From: Acidobacteriota bacterium
GTDB lineage: Bacteria; Acidobacteriota; Thermoanaerobaculia; Gp7-AA8
Length of the DNA stretch: 64,000 nucleotides
NCBI GenBank assembly: GCA_019244185.1
Contig: JAFATB010000023.1
Location: 1-64,000 of the forward strand
Direction of reading: 5' to 3'
Each line of letters opens with the position of its first letter. Position 1 is the first letter of the stretch. The notes beneath the pieces were generated by a model that did no database searches, was not told the DNA's origin, and was given only the letters and a program-made list of their open reading frames with translations. The position numbers and the translations under genes are program-made. Shown here piece after piece: positions 27,311 through 37,240 of this stretch.

Positions 27311-28570
27311 TCAATCCTCGAAGATCGACGATTTGCAGCTCGGGTCATTCGTGTTACACGGCATGTAGGCCGGCCTGCTGAACCGGTAATTGCCGAGTTG
27401 CAGAGCGATCTGCTGCAGGATGAAGCGGTCGTAGAAGAGCTCCGCGAAGTCCGACGAGCCGCGGATGGTGAAGGTCGAGGCAGCGCTGCCGAGCATCACC
27501 GTGCCGTTGATCGACGACGGTCCGACTTGCGTGTAGTTGCCGGTGACGAAGATGATCCCGTTGAAGCTGCAGTTGCCGCCGTTGATGGTGAGATTGCCGT
27601 TCACGACGAGGATGCCGCTGCCGTTGAGCGGGTTCGAGGAGTCGAACGTGGCGGTACCGGCGCCCATGTTGAGGACGATGATCGACGTCGTGCGGATGGG
27701 ATTCGGGACGGCGGCGACGCTCGACGCGCTGATGTCGGCGACGGCGCTGAGATCGGCGATCGTCGACACGCCGAAGACGTTCGGGATCGTGAACGACGAC
27801 GCGGCCAGGCCGTTGCTGCTGGCCGGCGTGCCGCTGAGCACCGACACCGGAGTGTCGACGATGTCGACGGTCGGCGCACCGCTCACGGACGCGACGCCGA
27901 TGCCGGTCGAGCCGCCGATGACGCGTGCGCGCGAGTTGCCGGTCGTACCGATGCGAGCGCCGTTGAGGCCGGCGGCCTGAATGATGACCGCCGCGGCGGC
28001 CGGCAGGTTCACCGTCACGCGCTGGATTTCGGCGAGCAACGTGCGTCGCGCGATCACGATGTTCGGCGCAACGTTCCACGCCACGCTGGGGTCATTGCGG
28101 ATGTACACGCCGCCCAGCGATTGAAGCTGCCAGACCGCGCCGGTGCCGGCGCCGCTCCCGCGGCGGTTCTGCGTCAGGTCGACGACCTGGTCCTTCCCGC
28201 CCGGAGTCCCGCGCACGACCTCGTAATGGCCCCAAATCCTGCCCATGCTGCTGATCTGGTACTCGCGGTTGATGGAAACGGGCGAAGTGACGACGTCGGT
28301 GTCGTTCACCGGCGGCGTCGCGCTCAGGTTGCGCTGCGGATTGAAGCTGGCGACCGGCTGGGTCGTCTGCCGGCGGAACCAGTCCAGCCCTTCGATCAGA
28401 CCCGCGTGCGCGGCATTCAGTCCCTGTCCCTGATAACGAAGCCGCAACTGCAGCATGCGCGTCGTGGTGAGCGTATGCACCGACACCGTCATCAGGATCA
28501 GCAGGACGAACGAGATCGCGAAAATGGTGATGATGAGCGCAAAACCGCGTTCGGATGTTTTCTTCTTCAC
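27311..28570 (-). CDS. PilX/GspK-like minor prepilin
   Basis: This 419-residue protein has leader VKKKTSERG, then FALIITIFAISFVLLILMTV. As in PilX and GspK, Glu5 is missing (Ile at +5), which fits a tip position. A cytoplasm-to-periplasm helix (MLQLRLRYQGQGLNAAHAGL) is followed by a PilX-type domain. The C-terminal half is a beta-helix-like repeat region (VNGNLTINGGN, GIIFVTGNYTQVG, SINGTVMLGS) of the bactofilin or polymer type. The GTG at 28570 has GAGG eight bases upstream and gives a normal leader; the TTG at 28606 would give an overlong one. It is the first gene of the minor-pilin operon. Confidence 0.8.
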   Translation of the reverse strand: MKKKTSERGFALIITIFAISFVLLILMTVSVHTLTTTRMLQLRLRYQGQGLNAAHAGLIEGLDWFRRQTTQPVASFNPQRNLSATPPVNDTDVVTSPVSINREYQISSMGRIWGHYEVVRGTPGGKDQVVDLTQNRRGSGAGTGAVWQLQSLGGVYIRNDPSVAWNVAPNIVIARRTLLAEIQRVTVNLPAAAAVIIQAAGLNGARIGTTGNSRARVIGGSTGIGVASVSGAPTVDIVDTPVSVLSGTPASSNGLAASSFTIPNVFGVSTIADLSAVADISASSVAAVPNPIRTTSIIVLNMGAGTATFDSSNPLNGSGILVVNGNLTINGGNCSFNGIIFVTGNYTQVGPSSINGTVMLGSAASTFTIRGSSDFAELFYDRFILQQIALQLGNYRFSRPAYMPCNTNDPSCKSSIFED

Positions 28571-28718
28571 GATGGTCCTCGCGAAACCGCCGCGCCGCAG
28601 ACGCAAGCGAGGTGCCCGCGCTGCCGGCGAGGAGTAAACGACTCGATCGGCTGTATGTTACCGCGCGACAGGGATGACCACGCGCGTCAGGCATTCGCGC
28701 AAGTTGTTACGAAAGGTA

Positions 28719-30305
28719 TCACGCGATGTCGTCGCCGATCGCCGGAAGCTCGATCGTGACGGCGGCACCGCCGCCGCGCCGCGGCTCGAGCACGATGCGT
28801 CCGCCGTGAAAGAGGATGATCTTCCGCGCGAGCGCGAGTCCCAGTCCGTGGCCGCCGCTCTTGGTCGACTGGAACGGGAGAAAGAGCTTCGCGGTCTGCT
28901 CCGACGCGACGCCGACGCCGTTGTCGGCGATGACGACGCCGGATGTGGCGCCGCCGAAGATGGTGACGTCGATGACGCCGTCGCGTTCCGCCGCCGCAAT
29001 CGCCTCGGCTGCATTCCGCAACACGTTCTCGATGACGCGCCGCAACAGCGCGGCGTCGCCGGCCACGCGTGCGTCGCCGCCGTGAAAGCGGAGGTCGATC
29101 GGCTGCAGCTCCGGCATCGCCTCGGCGACCTCGCGCACGAGCTCGCGCAGGTCGACCGGCTGCATGTCGGGATCGAGCGGACGCGCGAGATGCAGCAGCG
29201 ACTGCACGGCCGCGGCGAGCGTGCGCGCTTCCGCCTCCGCCTGGCCGACGCGATGCTCGGCTTCGGGCGCGAGCGGCAACTTTCGCGTGAGCTGCAGATA
29301 GCCGGTGATCGTCGCGAGCGAGTTGCGGAACTCGTGTGCGATGCCGGCGGAGAGCTCGCCGAGATCGGCGAGCACTTGCATCTCGCGCACGCGCTGCTCG
29401 AGGTGGCGCGTCGGCGTGAGGTCGGTGAAGAGCGCGAGAAGGCCGAGGTACTGGCCGTGCGCGTCGAGGAGCGGGACGGTCGTGAGGCCGAAGACTTTCC
29501 CCGCGTGCGGCTCCGCGACTTCCTGCCGCTGCACGGCGGCGCGCGCATCGACGGCGGCCTGCAGCGCGTGTGCGAACTCGGTGTCGCCGAGGAGTTCCGC
29601 GATCGCGCGCCCGGTGACGGTGCCGCCCGCGGGCAGGTCGAGAAGCTCGCGCGCGGCGTGGTTGACATCGACGATCGCACCGTTCGCGTCGACGGAGATG
29701 AAGCCCGACGCGAGGTTACGGACGAGCGTCGCGGTGACGGTCGCGAGCTCGTCGGCGCGGCCTTTCAGAAAACGGATCGACGACTCGAACGACTGATACA
29801 GCGGCTGCTCTTCGATCGTGTCGCGACGCTCCTCCGCGTTGCCGAACGATCCTTTGCCGAGGATCGCGGCGGCGTTGATGGCGAAGAGGATCACGCTCGC
29901 GAGCGCGCCGGCCGTCGCGACGACGACGAGCGAACGCAGCGCGCCCGTCGGCGATCCCGGTGAGCCGCTGTAAAACGCCACTTCGAGCAACGCGCCGTTC
30001 ACCGGACGATAGAGACGCAGCGCCCCGTCGCCGCGCGCGTGTGGTCGATCGACCAGTGCGAGCGAAACGTCGTGGTGCTGCCCGATCAACGCGATCGTCG
30101 ACGGCGAGACGTCGCGATGAGTCGTCGCGGCGAGGCGGACTTCCGCGGCGCACGCATCGGCGATCGCGGCGCGCGCGTTCTGCCGGGCTACGGTCGCGGC
30201 GACGTACAGCGCGGGGACGGCGGCGGTGATGCCGATGACGAAGACGCCGAGGACGACGACCACCGCCGTGCGGTAGATGCCGCTCATCGCGTTGCGCGAC
30301 TTCAT
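28719..30305 (-). CDS. Membrane sensor histidine kinase (PAS domain, NtrB/PilS-like)
   Basis: This 528-residue kinase has a transmembrane helix at about 13-38, a periplasmic loop (40-120) and a second helix at about 122-148. A PAS domain (about 190-300, ATLVRNLASGFISVDANGAIV) follows, then HisKA with His324 in SAGIAHEFRNSLATI and a HATPase domain (NAAEAIAAAE, VIADNGVGV, GGHGLGLALARKI). The type resembles kinases that pair with NtrC-family regulators such as PilS. No response regulator gene lies next to it. It stands 148 bp upstream of the PilX-like gene, so control of the minor-pilin operon is an attractive guess. Confidence 0.88.
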   Translation of the reverse strand: MKSRNAMSGIYRTAVVVVLGVFVIGITAAVPALYVAATVARQNARAAIADACAAEVRLAATTHRDVSPSTIALIGQHHDVSLALVDRPHARGDGALRLYRPVNGALLEVAFYSGSPGSPTGALRSLVVVATAGALASVILFAINAAAILGKGSFGNAEERRDTIEEQPLYQSFESSIRFLKGRADELATVTATLVRNLASGFISVDANGAIVDVNHAARELLDLPAGGTVTGRAIAELLGDTEFAHALQAAVDARAAVQRQEVAEPHAGKVFGLTTVPLLDAHGQYLGLLALFTDLTPTRHLEQRVREMQVLADLGELSAGIAHEFRNSLATITGYLQLTRKLPLAPEAEHRVGQAEAEARTLAAAVQSLLHLARPLDPDMQPVDLRELVREVAEAMPELQPIDLRFHGGDARVAGDAALLRRVIENVLRNAAEAIAAAERDGVIDVTIFGGATSGVVIADNGVGVASEQTAKLFLPFQSTKSGGHGLGLALARKIILFHGGRIVLEPRRGGGAAVTIELPAIGDDIA

Positions 30306-30344
30306 CAGCCGCGAGAGTAACAGGGGAGAGGTTGCGAGGGGAGC

Positions 30345-30377
30345 GGAAGACGGCGGCGCATGGCGCCGCCGTCTTCC
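30345..30377 (-). terminator. Perfect 15-bp hairpin between the C25 peptidase and kinase genes
   Basis: Arms 30345-30359 and 30363-30377 are perfect reverse complements with a 3-nt loop. It lies just after the stop of the large C25 peptidase gene on the minus strand. There is no U-tract on that strand, so it is not a classical intrinsic terminator. It could still stop transcription or protect the 3' end of the message. Confidence 0.5.
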
Positions 30378-30390
30378 GGATCGGTTTCGA

Positions 30391-33300
30391 TTACCGCAGC
30401 TTCATCGACGGATCGCCGAACAGGATCCACGACTTGCGCACGTCGTGATCGGCCGTGGCGGCCTTCGCGCGCGCGGCCGCTTCGCCGAGCGTGCGGTTCG
30501 ACGGGAAGAGCTGGCGGAACATCTCTTCGGCGACGACCTGCTGCGAGTCGGGCTGCGTCAGCGCGGACGAGGTCCACACCGCCACCGCGCCGCCGTTCGG
30601 GTTCTGCAGAAGCGCTTCGCCGAGGCTGGTCTGGTAGAGGTCGTGGAAGTACGCGTTGAGGCAAGTCATCGCGAAGACGACCGGCTGCCGCTGCCCGTTC
30701 GTGAGCGCGAGCGCGTCGTTGCTGTCGAACGTGTTGCGCCACAGATCGACCGAGCCGTGGCCGAAGTAGGTCGCCAGCAGCTGGCCGGAGTTGAGCGACG
30801 AGAGGAGCGCCGTGCGGTCGTGCGCGATCGTCGTCGACGTGAGCGTGTTCGGCGTCAGCGCGCGCGCCGCGGTGGCGGCGCCGTCGAAGTCATAGCCGTC
30901 GTTGAAGTCGGTGAAGAAGAGCGCCTTCGTCGTCCACGCGCCGGCCGCATCGCTGCCGCGTCCGCGCTGGACGACCTTGTTGATCATCGTCTGTGCTTCG
31001 GATGCGTTGCGGGCCGGGAGGCGGCCGATGGCGACGTCTTCGATGTCGTCGCTGTTGAAGTCGGCGAGCCACGCATCGGACGCCGTCTTCATGACGTCGA
31101 CCGGCACGAGTTTCGTCGGCACGAGATCGGGCACGCCGAAGCCGAGGTAGTTGCGCGGATCGACGTTCGCGTCCCCGACGAGCAGCGCGAAGCGCGGAGC
31201 GGTCTTCCACTTGCGCGCGCTGCTGAGGAAGTCGCGGATCGCGGACGGGCCGCGCACGCCGAAGTTGAACTCGTCGAAGAGCGACTCGACGTCGACGATC
31301 TTCGTGGAGATGCCTTCCGCGTCGCGGCGCGTCTTCAGCGGCGCGGCGGCGGAGGCGAACTCCGCGGGCGCGATGACGACCATGTCCGCGGTGTTCTTCT
31401 TGTCGTTCAGCGTCGAGGCCGGACGCGACACGATCTGCCGGGGCGCGTCGACGCGCGGGGCGCCGACGAAGAGCAGCGTGCGCTTCGCCGTGCCGGTGCG
31501 CAGCGCCGAGGCCGTCGCGGTGTACGTGCCGCCGGTCGAGGTGCGCACGACGAGCGCGACGTCGAACGGATCGAGCGAGTTGGTGACGTCGATCGCGCGG
31601 ATCGCGTTCGTGGTGAAGCCCTTCACGGTGACGGACGCGCCGGGCACCGCGATGACTTTGAGCGCGTTGTTGTCCGCGACGAGCTTGTGCAGATACGTGA
31701 GGCGCACCGACTCGACGACGCTGACGTCTTCGTCGCCGCCGAGCGCGGTGATGCCGAGCGTGTTCGTGCCTGCCTGCAGCGCGGACGCGGGGATGCTCAC
31801 CGTCTTGACGTTGCGCGTCATGCCGGTGAAGTTGTACGTCGTCAGCGCCGCACCATTCAGCGTCAGCGCGATCCCGTGCTGCACCTCGGTCGCCCCCTGC
31901 AGCGTGAGCTCGAGCGTGGCCGCGCCGCTCGCATCGAGCTGCTCGACCGTGAGGTCCTGCGTCACCGGCGCGGACGAGACGATCGCGCCGAAGAAGTTGT
32001 CGCGGTCGCCGTTGTTGACCAGCGCGGTGAAGAAGACCGTGCGCTCGATGCGCTCAAACGTGTAGCTCGTGTTCGACGGCAGCGCCGTGGCCGTGCGCGA
32101 GCCGGCGTCGGAGCGGAGCCGCAGCGGCAGGCCTTTGCCCTTCGTGACGAAGTACGCGTGGGCGCCGCTCGACGGCGTGTCGAGCGCGGTGCCGTAGAAC
32201 TCGATCGCGTCGTTCGCGTCGAACGAGCCGTCGCCGCCGTCGGAGACGAAGATCGGGCATTCGTTGCCGTCGACGTACAGGCGCACCGCGTCAGGCACGG
32301 TGCCCGGATCGAAGCCGGCGGCCACGATCGCGCTCTTGGTGACGCGATACCACCCCTCGTGCGTGACGTAGAGCTTCGCGGCGGGCGCGCCGAGGATCGC
32401 GTACTGCTGATTGACGCGGCGGGTGTCGAATACCTGCGTGATCGGCTGCTGCGCCGCGAAGCCGCGCGCGGAGACGAAGATGCCGCCGTTCTCGAGCGGC
32501 GCGGCATTCGCGAGCGTCGGCGCGTCGACGGTCGCCATCGCGGCGGCGGTGAAGCCGCTGTGGACGACGGGCGTGATCGGGCCGTGCATCGTGTGCTCGC
32601 CGTTGAGGTCGACGTCTTCGAGCCAGTACTGCACGAACGAGCCGGCGTCGACGTTGTCCTTCCACTGATAGGAGCGGCCCGACTCGAGTCTGCGCGAGGC
32701 GGTGAAGAACGCGGAGCCGGCGATGACGTACGGGTTGATCTTCTCGCGCTCGCCGCCGCTGCGCTGGCGATAGAGGTTGAAGCCGAGATTGTCGGACTCG
32801 AAGCTGGTCTTCCAGGAGACGACCACGTGGCCGTTGCCGTCCTGCTCCGCGTCGAGCGAGAGCACGCGCGCGAACGTCGGCGCGGGCACGTTCGAAACGA
32901 ACGACGCGCTGTTGTTCGTCGTGTTCGTCTCGGACTCGTTGATCGCGACGGTGGCCGTGTTGGTGACCTGCGTCGTGTTGACGGTGATGGTGCCGGTGAT
33001 GGTGATGACCTGCGTTGCGTTCACGGCGAGCGACGCGTAGTTGCACGTCACGGTGCCGCTCGCGAACGTGCACGTCGGCGAGCCCGGCGAGACGTTGGTA
33101 AACGAGACGCCCGACGGGATCGGATCGCTGACGACGACGCCGGTGGCAATCGTCGGGCCGTTGTTCTTGGCGGTCAGCGTGTAGGTGATGGTCTGCCCGA
33201 AGAAGATCGGATCGGGGCTGCCGGTCTTCGTGATCTGCACGTCGGTCTTGTGGACCGTGGTGGTCGTGCTGGCGGTGTTGTTCGCCGTGTTCGTCTCGGG

Positions 33301-36243
33301 GTTCGTCGTCGCGGTCGTGACGCTCTGCGTGATCGTGGTCGGATCGGCGAGCGCGGTGGACGTCTTGACGACGAGCTGGAAGTTGCCGGTGGTCGCACCC
33401 GCGGCGAGCGCGGTGCCCGCGGCGATGGTGCAGGTGATCGTGCCGGTGCCGCCGACGGCCGGCGTGGTGCACGACCAGCCCGCGGGCGGCGTCATCGAGA
33501 CGAACGTCGTGCCCGGAGGCGTCGTCTGCGTGAGCGTGACGCCGTAGGCCGGGATGTTCGTCGAGTTGTTCGTGACGGATTCGGTGTAGGTGATGTTGCC
33601 GCCCGCGCCGACGGGATCGGGCGAGTCGGAGATGGCGACGGAGATGTCCGTGCAGCCGGACTTGATGCCGGTGATCTGATCGAAGTCGGCCGTCGTCACG
33701 ATGGTGCCGACCGCGCCCGGCTGCGCGCCGAACGTGTCGTTCGCATCGGTGGTGATGCCGGACGTGCCGCCGAGGACGCTCGAAGCGCCGTTCGGAGTGC
33801 CGTTGGTGGCGATGTAGCCGCCCGCACCGCCGCCGCCGGGGCCGTGACGCTCGCCGGGGTATCCGCCGTTCGCATGGCCGCGCCATGCGTCGCCGCCGTC
33901 GCCGCCGTCGGCGTGCATGGTGAGACCGTTGATGCCGCCGTTGTGCGAGAGCACGACGATCGAGCCGCCGGCGCCACCGCCGCCGCCGCCGTCATTGAGC
34001 GTGTCGTCGTAGGCGTCGGCGCCGTTCGCGTTGATGGTCGCGGTGCCGCTCAGGTTCGCGGCGCGGATGAGGACCATGCCGCCGCCGGCCGCGCCGGAGC
34101 CGCCGAGGTCGCCGGTTGCGTCGCTGTTGTTGCGCGCGCCGCCGCCGCCGCCGCCGCCGAGAACCGCGCGGCCCGGAGAGTCGAAGAACGGAGCGCCGCC
34201 GAAGCCGCCGCGCGCCTGATTGGACTGCCACGCGTTGCCGCCGCCGCCGCCGCGGCCCCAGTTGCCGCCGCCGCCGCCGCCGGAGTTCTGGTCGTTGACC
34301 GTACCGGTATCGGTGCCGCCGCCGCCCGCGTTCGCGGGAGCACCGCGGCCGTAGTCGCCATTGGGATAACCCTGCGGGCCGATGTCGAGCGTCGCGCCCG
34401 AATCGAACAGCAGCTCGGGCGAGCCTGCGATGCCTTCACCCTTGATGCCGTGCGTGTCGTCGGTGGCGATCGCGTTTCGATAGTCGTCCGGCTGCGCGGT
34501 GCCGTTGCCGTCCTGCTGGATGCCGGCCGCGCCGCGGAAGCCCTGGCCGTTCACGCTGACGGTGGCGCTGTTGAGCGTGAGCTGACCGGCGACGTCGATG
34601 GCGAGAATGCCGCCGGTGAAGCCCGTCGTGGTCGTGCCGCCCCACGGACGCGCGGTCAGCGCGGCGCCGAGCGTCGCGTTGAGATACTGCGGCACGCGCA
34701 CGACCTGGAAGCGCCGTTGTCCCTGCGTCGCGGTCGCGGCCGCGTTCGTGTACGCGTACACGAGACCGCCGGAGCCGTTGACGCCGGTGAAGGTGATCGT
34801 GCCGCCCGCCGCGCCGATCGCGGTCGCATTCGTCGCGACCACGTATTCGTAGCGGCCGGCATTGTTCGCGTTGGTGTAGCCGGCGCCGATGCCGGTCACG
34901 CTGCCGGCGACGCCCGCGCCGTTGCCGTAGCGGTCGTCGTTCGTGCTGTCGATCGCCGCGTCCTGCATCTGGATGATGAGCAGCAGGTCGCCGGCGGTGA
35001 TCGAGTTCGCGGCGCCGGTGCGCGTGCCGGCGGTGATCGAGGTCGCGCCCGCGGCGGCGCTGGCCGTGCCCGGCCAGTAGGAGTTCACGACACCCGTGAT
35101 CGGCGCGGCGGGCGTGCCGTCCTTGCCCGGCTGCGTGCCGCAGACCGTGGCCTGCACGAGCGAGTAGGAGCTCGCGCTGGCGGTGTTCGGCGTGCCGGGG
35201 TCGACGGTGGTCGTCGTCACGGTCCCGGTGTTCGCCGCGATCGCGCCGCCGGTGAGCGGTGCGACGACCTGAATCGAAATCGAGGCGGTGGCGCCGTTCG
35301 TGAGCGTGCCGACGGTGCAGGTGACGGTCGTCGTGCCGCTGCAGGTTCCCTGCGTCGTCGTCGAACTGACGAACGTCACCGTGCCGGGAAGCGTGTCGGT
35401 GACGGTGACGCCGTTCGCGGCCGACGGGCCGTTGTTGTAGACGTAGAAGGTGTAGGTGAGAATCCCGCCCGGTGCGACCGGATCGGGAAGCGCGCTTTCA
35501 TTGAGCTCGACGTCGGCCTGCGCGGGCCGCACGTTGACGGCGATGTCGGTCCAGCTGCGATTGGCCGACAGCGTCCAGCTCATCGTGGTCGTGCCGGCCG
35601 CGGCGGCGCGGCGGCTGCTGGCCGCCTGGACGTCGTTGTTCGACGTGCCGGCGTTGGAGATGTTGTAGTTCTGGGTTTGCGCGGCGTTGACGGTGAGCGT
35701 CACCGACTCGCGCGCGGAGACGAAGTCCACGATGGTGTCGTTCGTGGCGGAGGTCAGTGCGGTCGACGTCGCAGGACTCGTGGTGCCGGTGTTTGTCGAC
35801 ACGATCGTCGACGGCATCGTCTGATTCGCGCCGGAGTACGTGATCGCGCCGATCACCCCGCGGACGGTCTGGCCCGCGCCGACGCCGCCCATCGTCACAC
35901 TCACATTGTTCGTTCCCGTGTTCGGATTGAGCAGGTACCACACCTCGGTACGCGTATCGACGGCCGCGTCCGTGATCGCTTCGAGCAGCGTCAGCGTCTG
36001 CGCGCCGTACGAGACGCTCGTCACCGTCGCGCCGGTCGGCGTGTTGACGTTCATGTGCACGCCGACGAGCAGCAGGCGATTGTTCGCCGTAGCTGCCGGG
36101 ATCGTGTGCGCCATCGTGACGGTCGGCGCGCCGTTGGTGAAGTTCGCCGCCGCCGAGTTCTGCACGACGAGCGTGGCCTGCGCCATAGCGGACGCGGCAA
36201 CGAAAAACGAGACGATTGCAGCAGGGATCAACCGGCGCAGCAT
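30391..36243 (-). CDS. Very large secreted C25-family peptidase with DUF11 domains and a glycine-rich region
   Basis: This 1,950-residue protein begins with a signal peptide (about 1-24). An N-terminal beta domain precedes three DUF11/CARDB-like repeats: DVELNESALPDPVAPGG near 263, DISVAISDSPDPVGAGG and DVQITKTGSPDPIFFGQ further on. Between the first and second lies a glycine-rich section with several runs of five to eight Gly. The rest parallels the first C25 protein: a shared FESDNLGFNLYRQRSGG module, a prodomain-like part, and the peptidase with His1829 in YFGHGS and Cys1861 in MTCLNAYF. It ends FGDPSMKLR, again with no sorting domain. AGGAG seven bases before the ATG supports the start. 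It is presumably surface-attached or released. Confidence 0.88.
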   Translation of the reverse strand: MLRRLIPAAIVSFFVAASAMAQATLVVQNSAAANFTNGAPTVTMAHTIPAATANNRLLLVGVHMNVNTPTGATVTSVSYGAQTLTLLEAITDAAVDTRTEVWYLLNPNTGTNNVSVTMGGVGAGQTVRGVIGAITYSGANQTMPSTIVSTNTGTTSPATSTALTSATNDTIVDFVSARESVTLTVNAAQTQNYNISNAGTSNNDVQAASSRRAAAAGTTTMSWTLSANRSWTDIAVNVRPAQADVELNESALPDPVAPGGILTYTFYVYNNGPSAANGVTVTDTLPGTVTFVSSTTTQGTCSGTTTVTCTVGTLTNGATASISIQVVAPLTGGAIAANTGTVTTTTVDPGTPNTASASSYSLVQATVCGTQPGKDGTPAAPITGVVNSYWPGTASAAAGATSITAGTRTGAANSITAGDLLLIIQMQDAAIDSTNDDRYGNGAGVAGSVTGIGAGYTNANNAGRYEYVVATNATAIGAAGGTITFTGVNGSGGLVYAYTNAAATATQGQRRFQVVRVPQYLNATLGAALTARPWGGTTTTGFTGGILAIDVAGQLTLNSATVSVNGQGFRGAAGIQQDGNGTAQPDDYRNAIATDDTHGIKGEGIAGSPELLFDSGATLDIGPQGYPNGDYGRGAPANAGGGGTDTGTVNDQNSGGGGGGNWGRGGGGGNAWQSNQARGGFGGAPFFDSPGRAVLGGGGGGGARNNSDATGDLGGSGAAGGGMVLIRAANLSGTATINANGADAYDDTLNDGGGGGGAGGSIVVLSHNGGINGLTMHADGGDGGDAWRGHANGGYPGERHGPGGGGAGGYIATNGTPNGASSVLGGTSGITTDANDTFGAQPGAVGTIVTTADFDQITGIKSGCTDISVAISDSPDPVGAGGNITYTESVTNNSTNIPAYGVTLTQTTPPGTTFVSMTPPAGWSCTTPAVGGTGTITCTIAAGTALAAGATTGNFQLVVKTSTALADPTTITQSVTTATTNPETNTANNTASTTTTVHKTDVQITKTGSPDPIFFGQTITYTLTAKNNGPTIATGVVVSDPIPSGVSFTNVSPGSPTCTFASGTVTCNYASLAVNATQVITITGTITVNTTQVTNTATVAINESETNTTNNSASFVSNVPAPTFARVLSLDAEQDGNGHVVVSWKTSFESDNLGFNLYRQRSGGEREKINPYVIAGSAFFTASRRLESGRSYQWKDNVDAGSFVQYWLEDVDLNGEHTMHGPITPVVHSGFTAAAMATVDAPTLANAAPLENGGIFVSARGFAAQQPITQVFDTRRVNQQYAILGAPAAKLYVTHEGWYRVTKSAIVAAGFDPGTVPDAVRLYVDGNECPIFVSDGGDGSFDANDAIEFYGTALDTPSSGAHAYFVTKGKGLPLRLRSDAGSRTATALPSNTSYTFERIERTVFFTALVNNGDRDNFFGAIVSSAPVTQDLTVEQLDASGAATLELTLQGATEVQHGIALTLNGAALTTYNFTGMTRNVKTVSIPASALQAGTNTLGITALGGDEDVSVVESVRLTYLHKLVADNNALKVIAVPGASVTVKGFTTNAIRAIDVTNSLDPFDVALVVRTSTGGTYTATASALRTGTAKRTLLFVGAPRVDAPRQIVSRPASTLNDKKNTADMVVIAPAEFASAAAPLKTRRDAEGISTKIVDVESLFDEFNFGVRGPSAIRDFLSSARKWKTAPRFALLVGDANVDPRNYLGFGVPDLVPTKLVPVDVMKTASDAWLADFNSDDIEDVAIGRLPARNASEAQTMINKVVQRGRGSDAAGAWTTKALFFTDFNDGYDFDGAATAARALTPNTLTSTTIAHDRTALLSSLNSGQLLATYFGHGSVDLWRNTFDSNDALALTNGQRQPVVFAMTCLNAYFHDLYQTSLGEALLQNPNGGAVAVWTSSALTQPDSQQVVAEEMFRQLFPSNRTLGEAAARAKAATADHDVRKSWILFGDPSMKLR

Positions 36244-36406
36244 GGACCTTCTCCTTAGGACGATGAGCGTGTTGAACAGCTTACGGCGCGAGGACGTTCC
36301 CGCGGCGCCTCTCTTCGCGACGTTATCCTGACCTAGTTCGCCGCCTCTGGGCGCTCGGCAGCCGTCAAGAAGCCGTGAAATGTGCCGATTTCCGGCCGCG
36401 CTTCGC

Positions 36407-37207
36407 TTAGAAGGCGATGCCGGGCATCAGCAACGGCTCGATGTCGCGTCCGAAGAACAACATGACGAGCGCCGCAAGTCCGAGAAAAACGCCGAAGGGC
36501 AATTCCGCCTTCATGCCCTTCGCGCTGCGCGCCGCGACGGTGATGCCGATGACCGCGCCGGAGACGGACGCGAGCAGTAGCACGGGAAACAAGGCCTGCC
36601 ATCCGAGGATCGCGCCGAGCATCGCCATCATCTTCACGTCGCCGAGTCCCATGCCTTCGATCTTCTGCACGAGCTTGTAGGCGAGCGCGATGGCGAGAAT
36701 GCCGCCCGCACCGATGAGCGCGCCGAGAATCGACTCGCGCAACGTCGAAGCGAGCGCGAGCTCCGGATGCAACGCGCCGAGATGCAAAGCGCCGATCGCC
36801 AGACCGATGGCGACGCCCGGAAGGTCGATCACGTCGGGGAGAATCTGAATGTCGAGGTCGATGTAGATGAGCGCGATGAGCATCGACACGACGGCCGCGA
36901 CGAGCAGAAACGCGGGCGAGAGTCCCGTGCGCTGAAAGATGGCGAGATAGAACAGCGCGTTAGCGAGCTCGACTAGCGGATAGCGCGCGCCGATCGGCTC
37001 ATGACACTCGCGGCAGCGTCCGCGGAGCCAGAGGTAGCTGACGATCGGGATGTTGTCGTACGGCCGGATCGGCGTCGCGCAATGCGGGCAGCGGCTCGGC
37101 GGAAAGACGATCGATTCCTCGCGCGGATAGCGATGGATGACGACGTTGAGGAAGCTGCCAAAGATCGCCCCAAGAGCGAACGCCACAACCGAAAAGAACA
37201 AACCCAT
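36407..37207 (-). CDS. pilD: Prepilin peptidase / N-methyltransferase
   Basis: This 266-residue polytopic aspartic protease cleaves prepilin leaders and methylates the new N-terminus. The N-terminal cytosolic domain has the zinc tetrad Cys40, Cys43, Cys65 and Cys68 (CPHC, CREC), needed for the methyltransferase part. The catalytic aspartates are Asp117 in IYIDLDIQ and Asp190 in GMGLGDVKMM. About seven to eight membrane helices are predicted by eye. It should process every prepilin in this window. About 160 bp upstream of the large C25 gene lies between the two and shows nothing recognisable. Confidence 0.94.
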   Translation of the reverse strand: MGLFFSVVAFALGAIFGSFLNVVIHRYPREESIVFPPSRCPHCATPIRPYDNIPIVSYLWLRGRCRECHEPIGARYPLVELANALFYLAIFQRTGLSPAFLLVAAVVSMLIALIYIDLDIQILPDVIDLPGVAIGLAIGALHLGALHPELALASTLRESILGALIGAGGILAIALAYKLVQKIEGMGLGDVKMMAMLGAILGWQALFPVLLLASVSGAVIGITVAARSAKGMKAELPFGVFLGLAALVMLFFGRDIEPLLMPGIAF

Positions 37208-37240
37208 ACGCCACCCGATTGTAGGCCGGCACGGCCGGCT

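Noticed and set aside
30277..36258. A 1,993-codon open frame on the plus strand antisense to the large C25 peptidase gene
   Set aside because: The product is almost only Arg, Ala, Val, Asp and Gly, with no domain. It is the mirror of a real gene whose third codon positions are G or C, and no ribosome site is present. Many smaller antisense frames in the window have the same cause.
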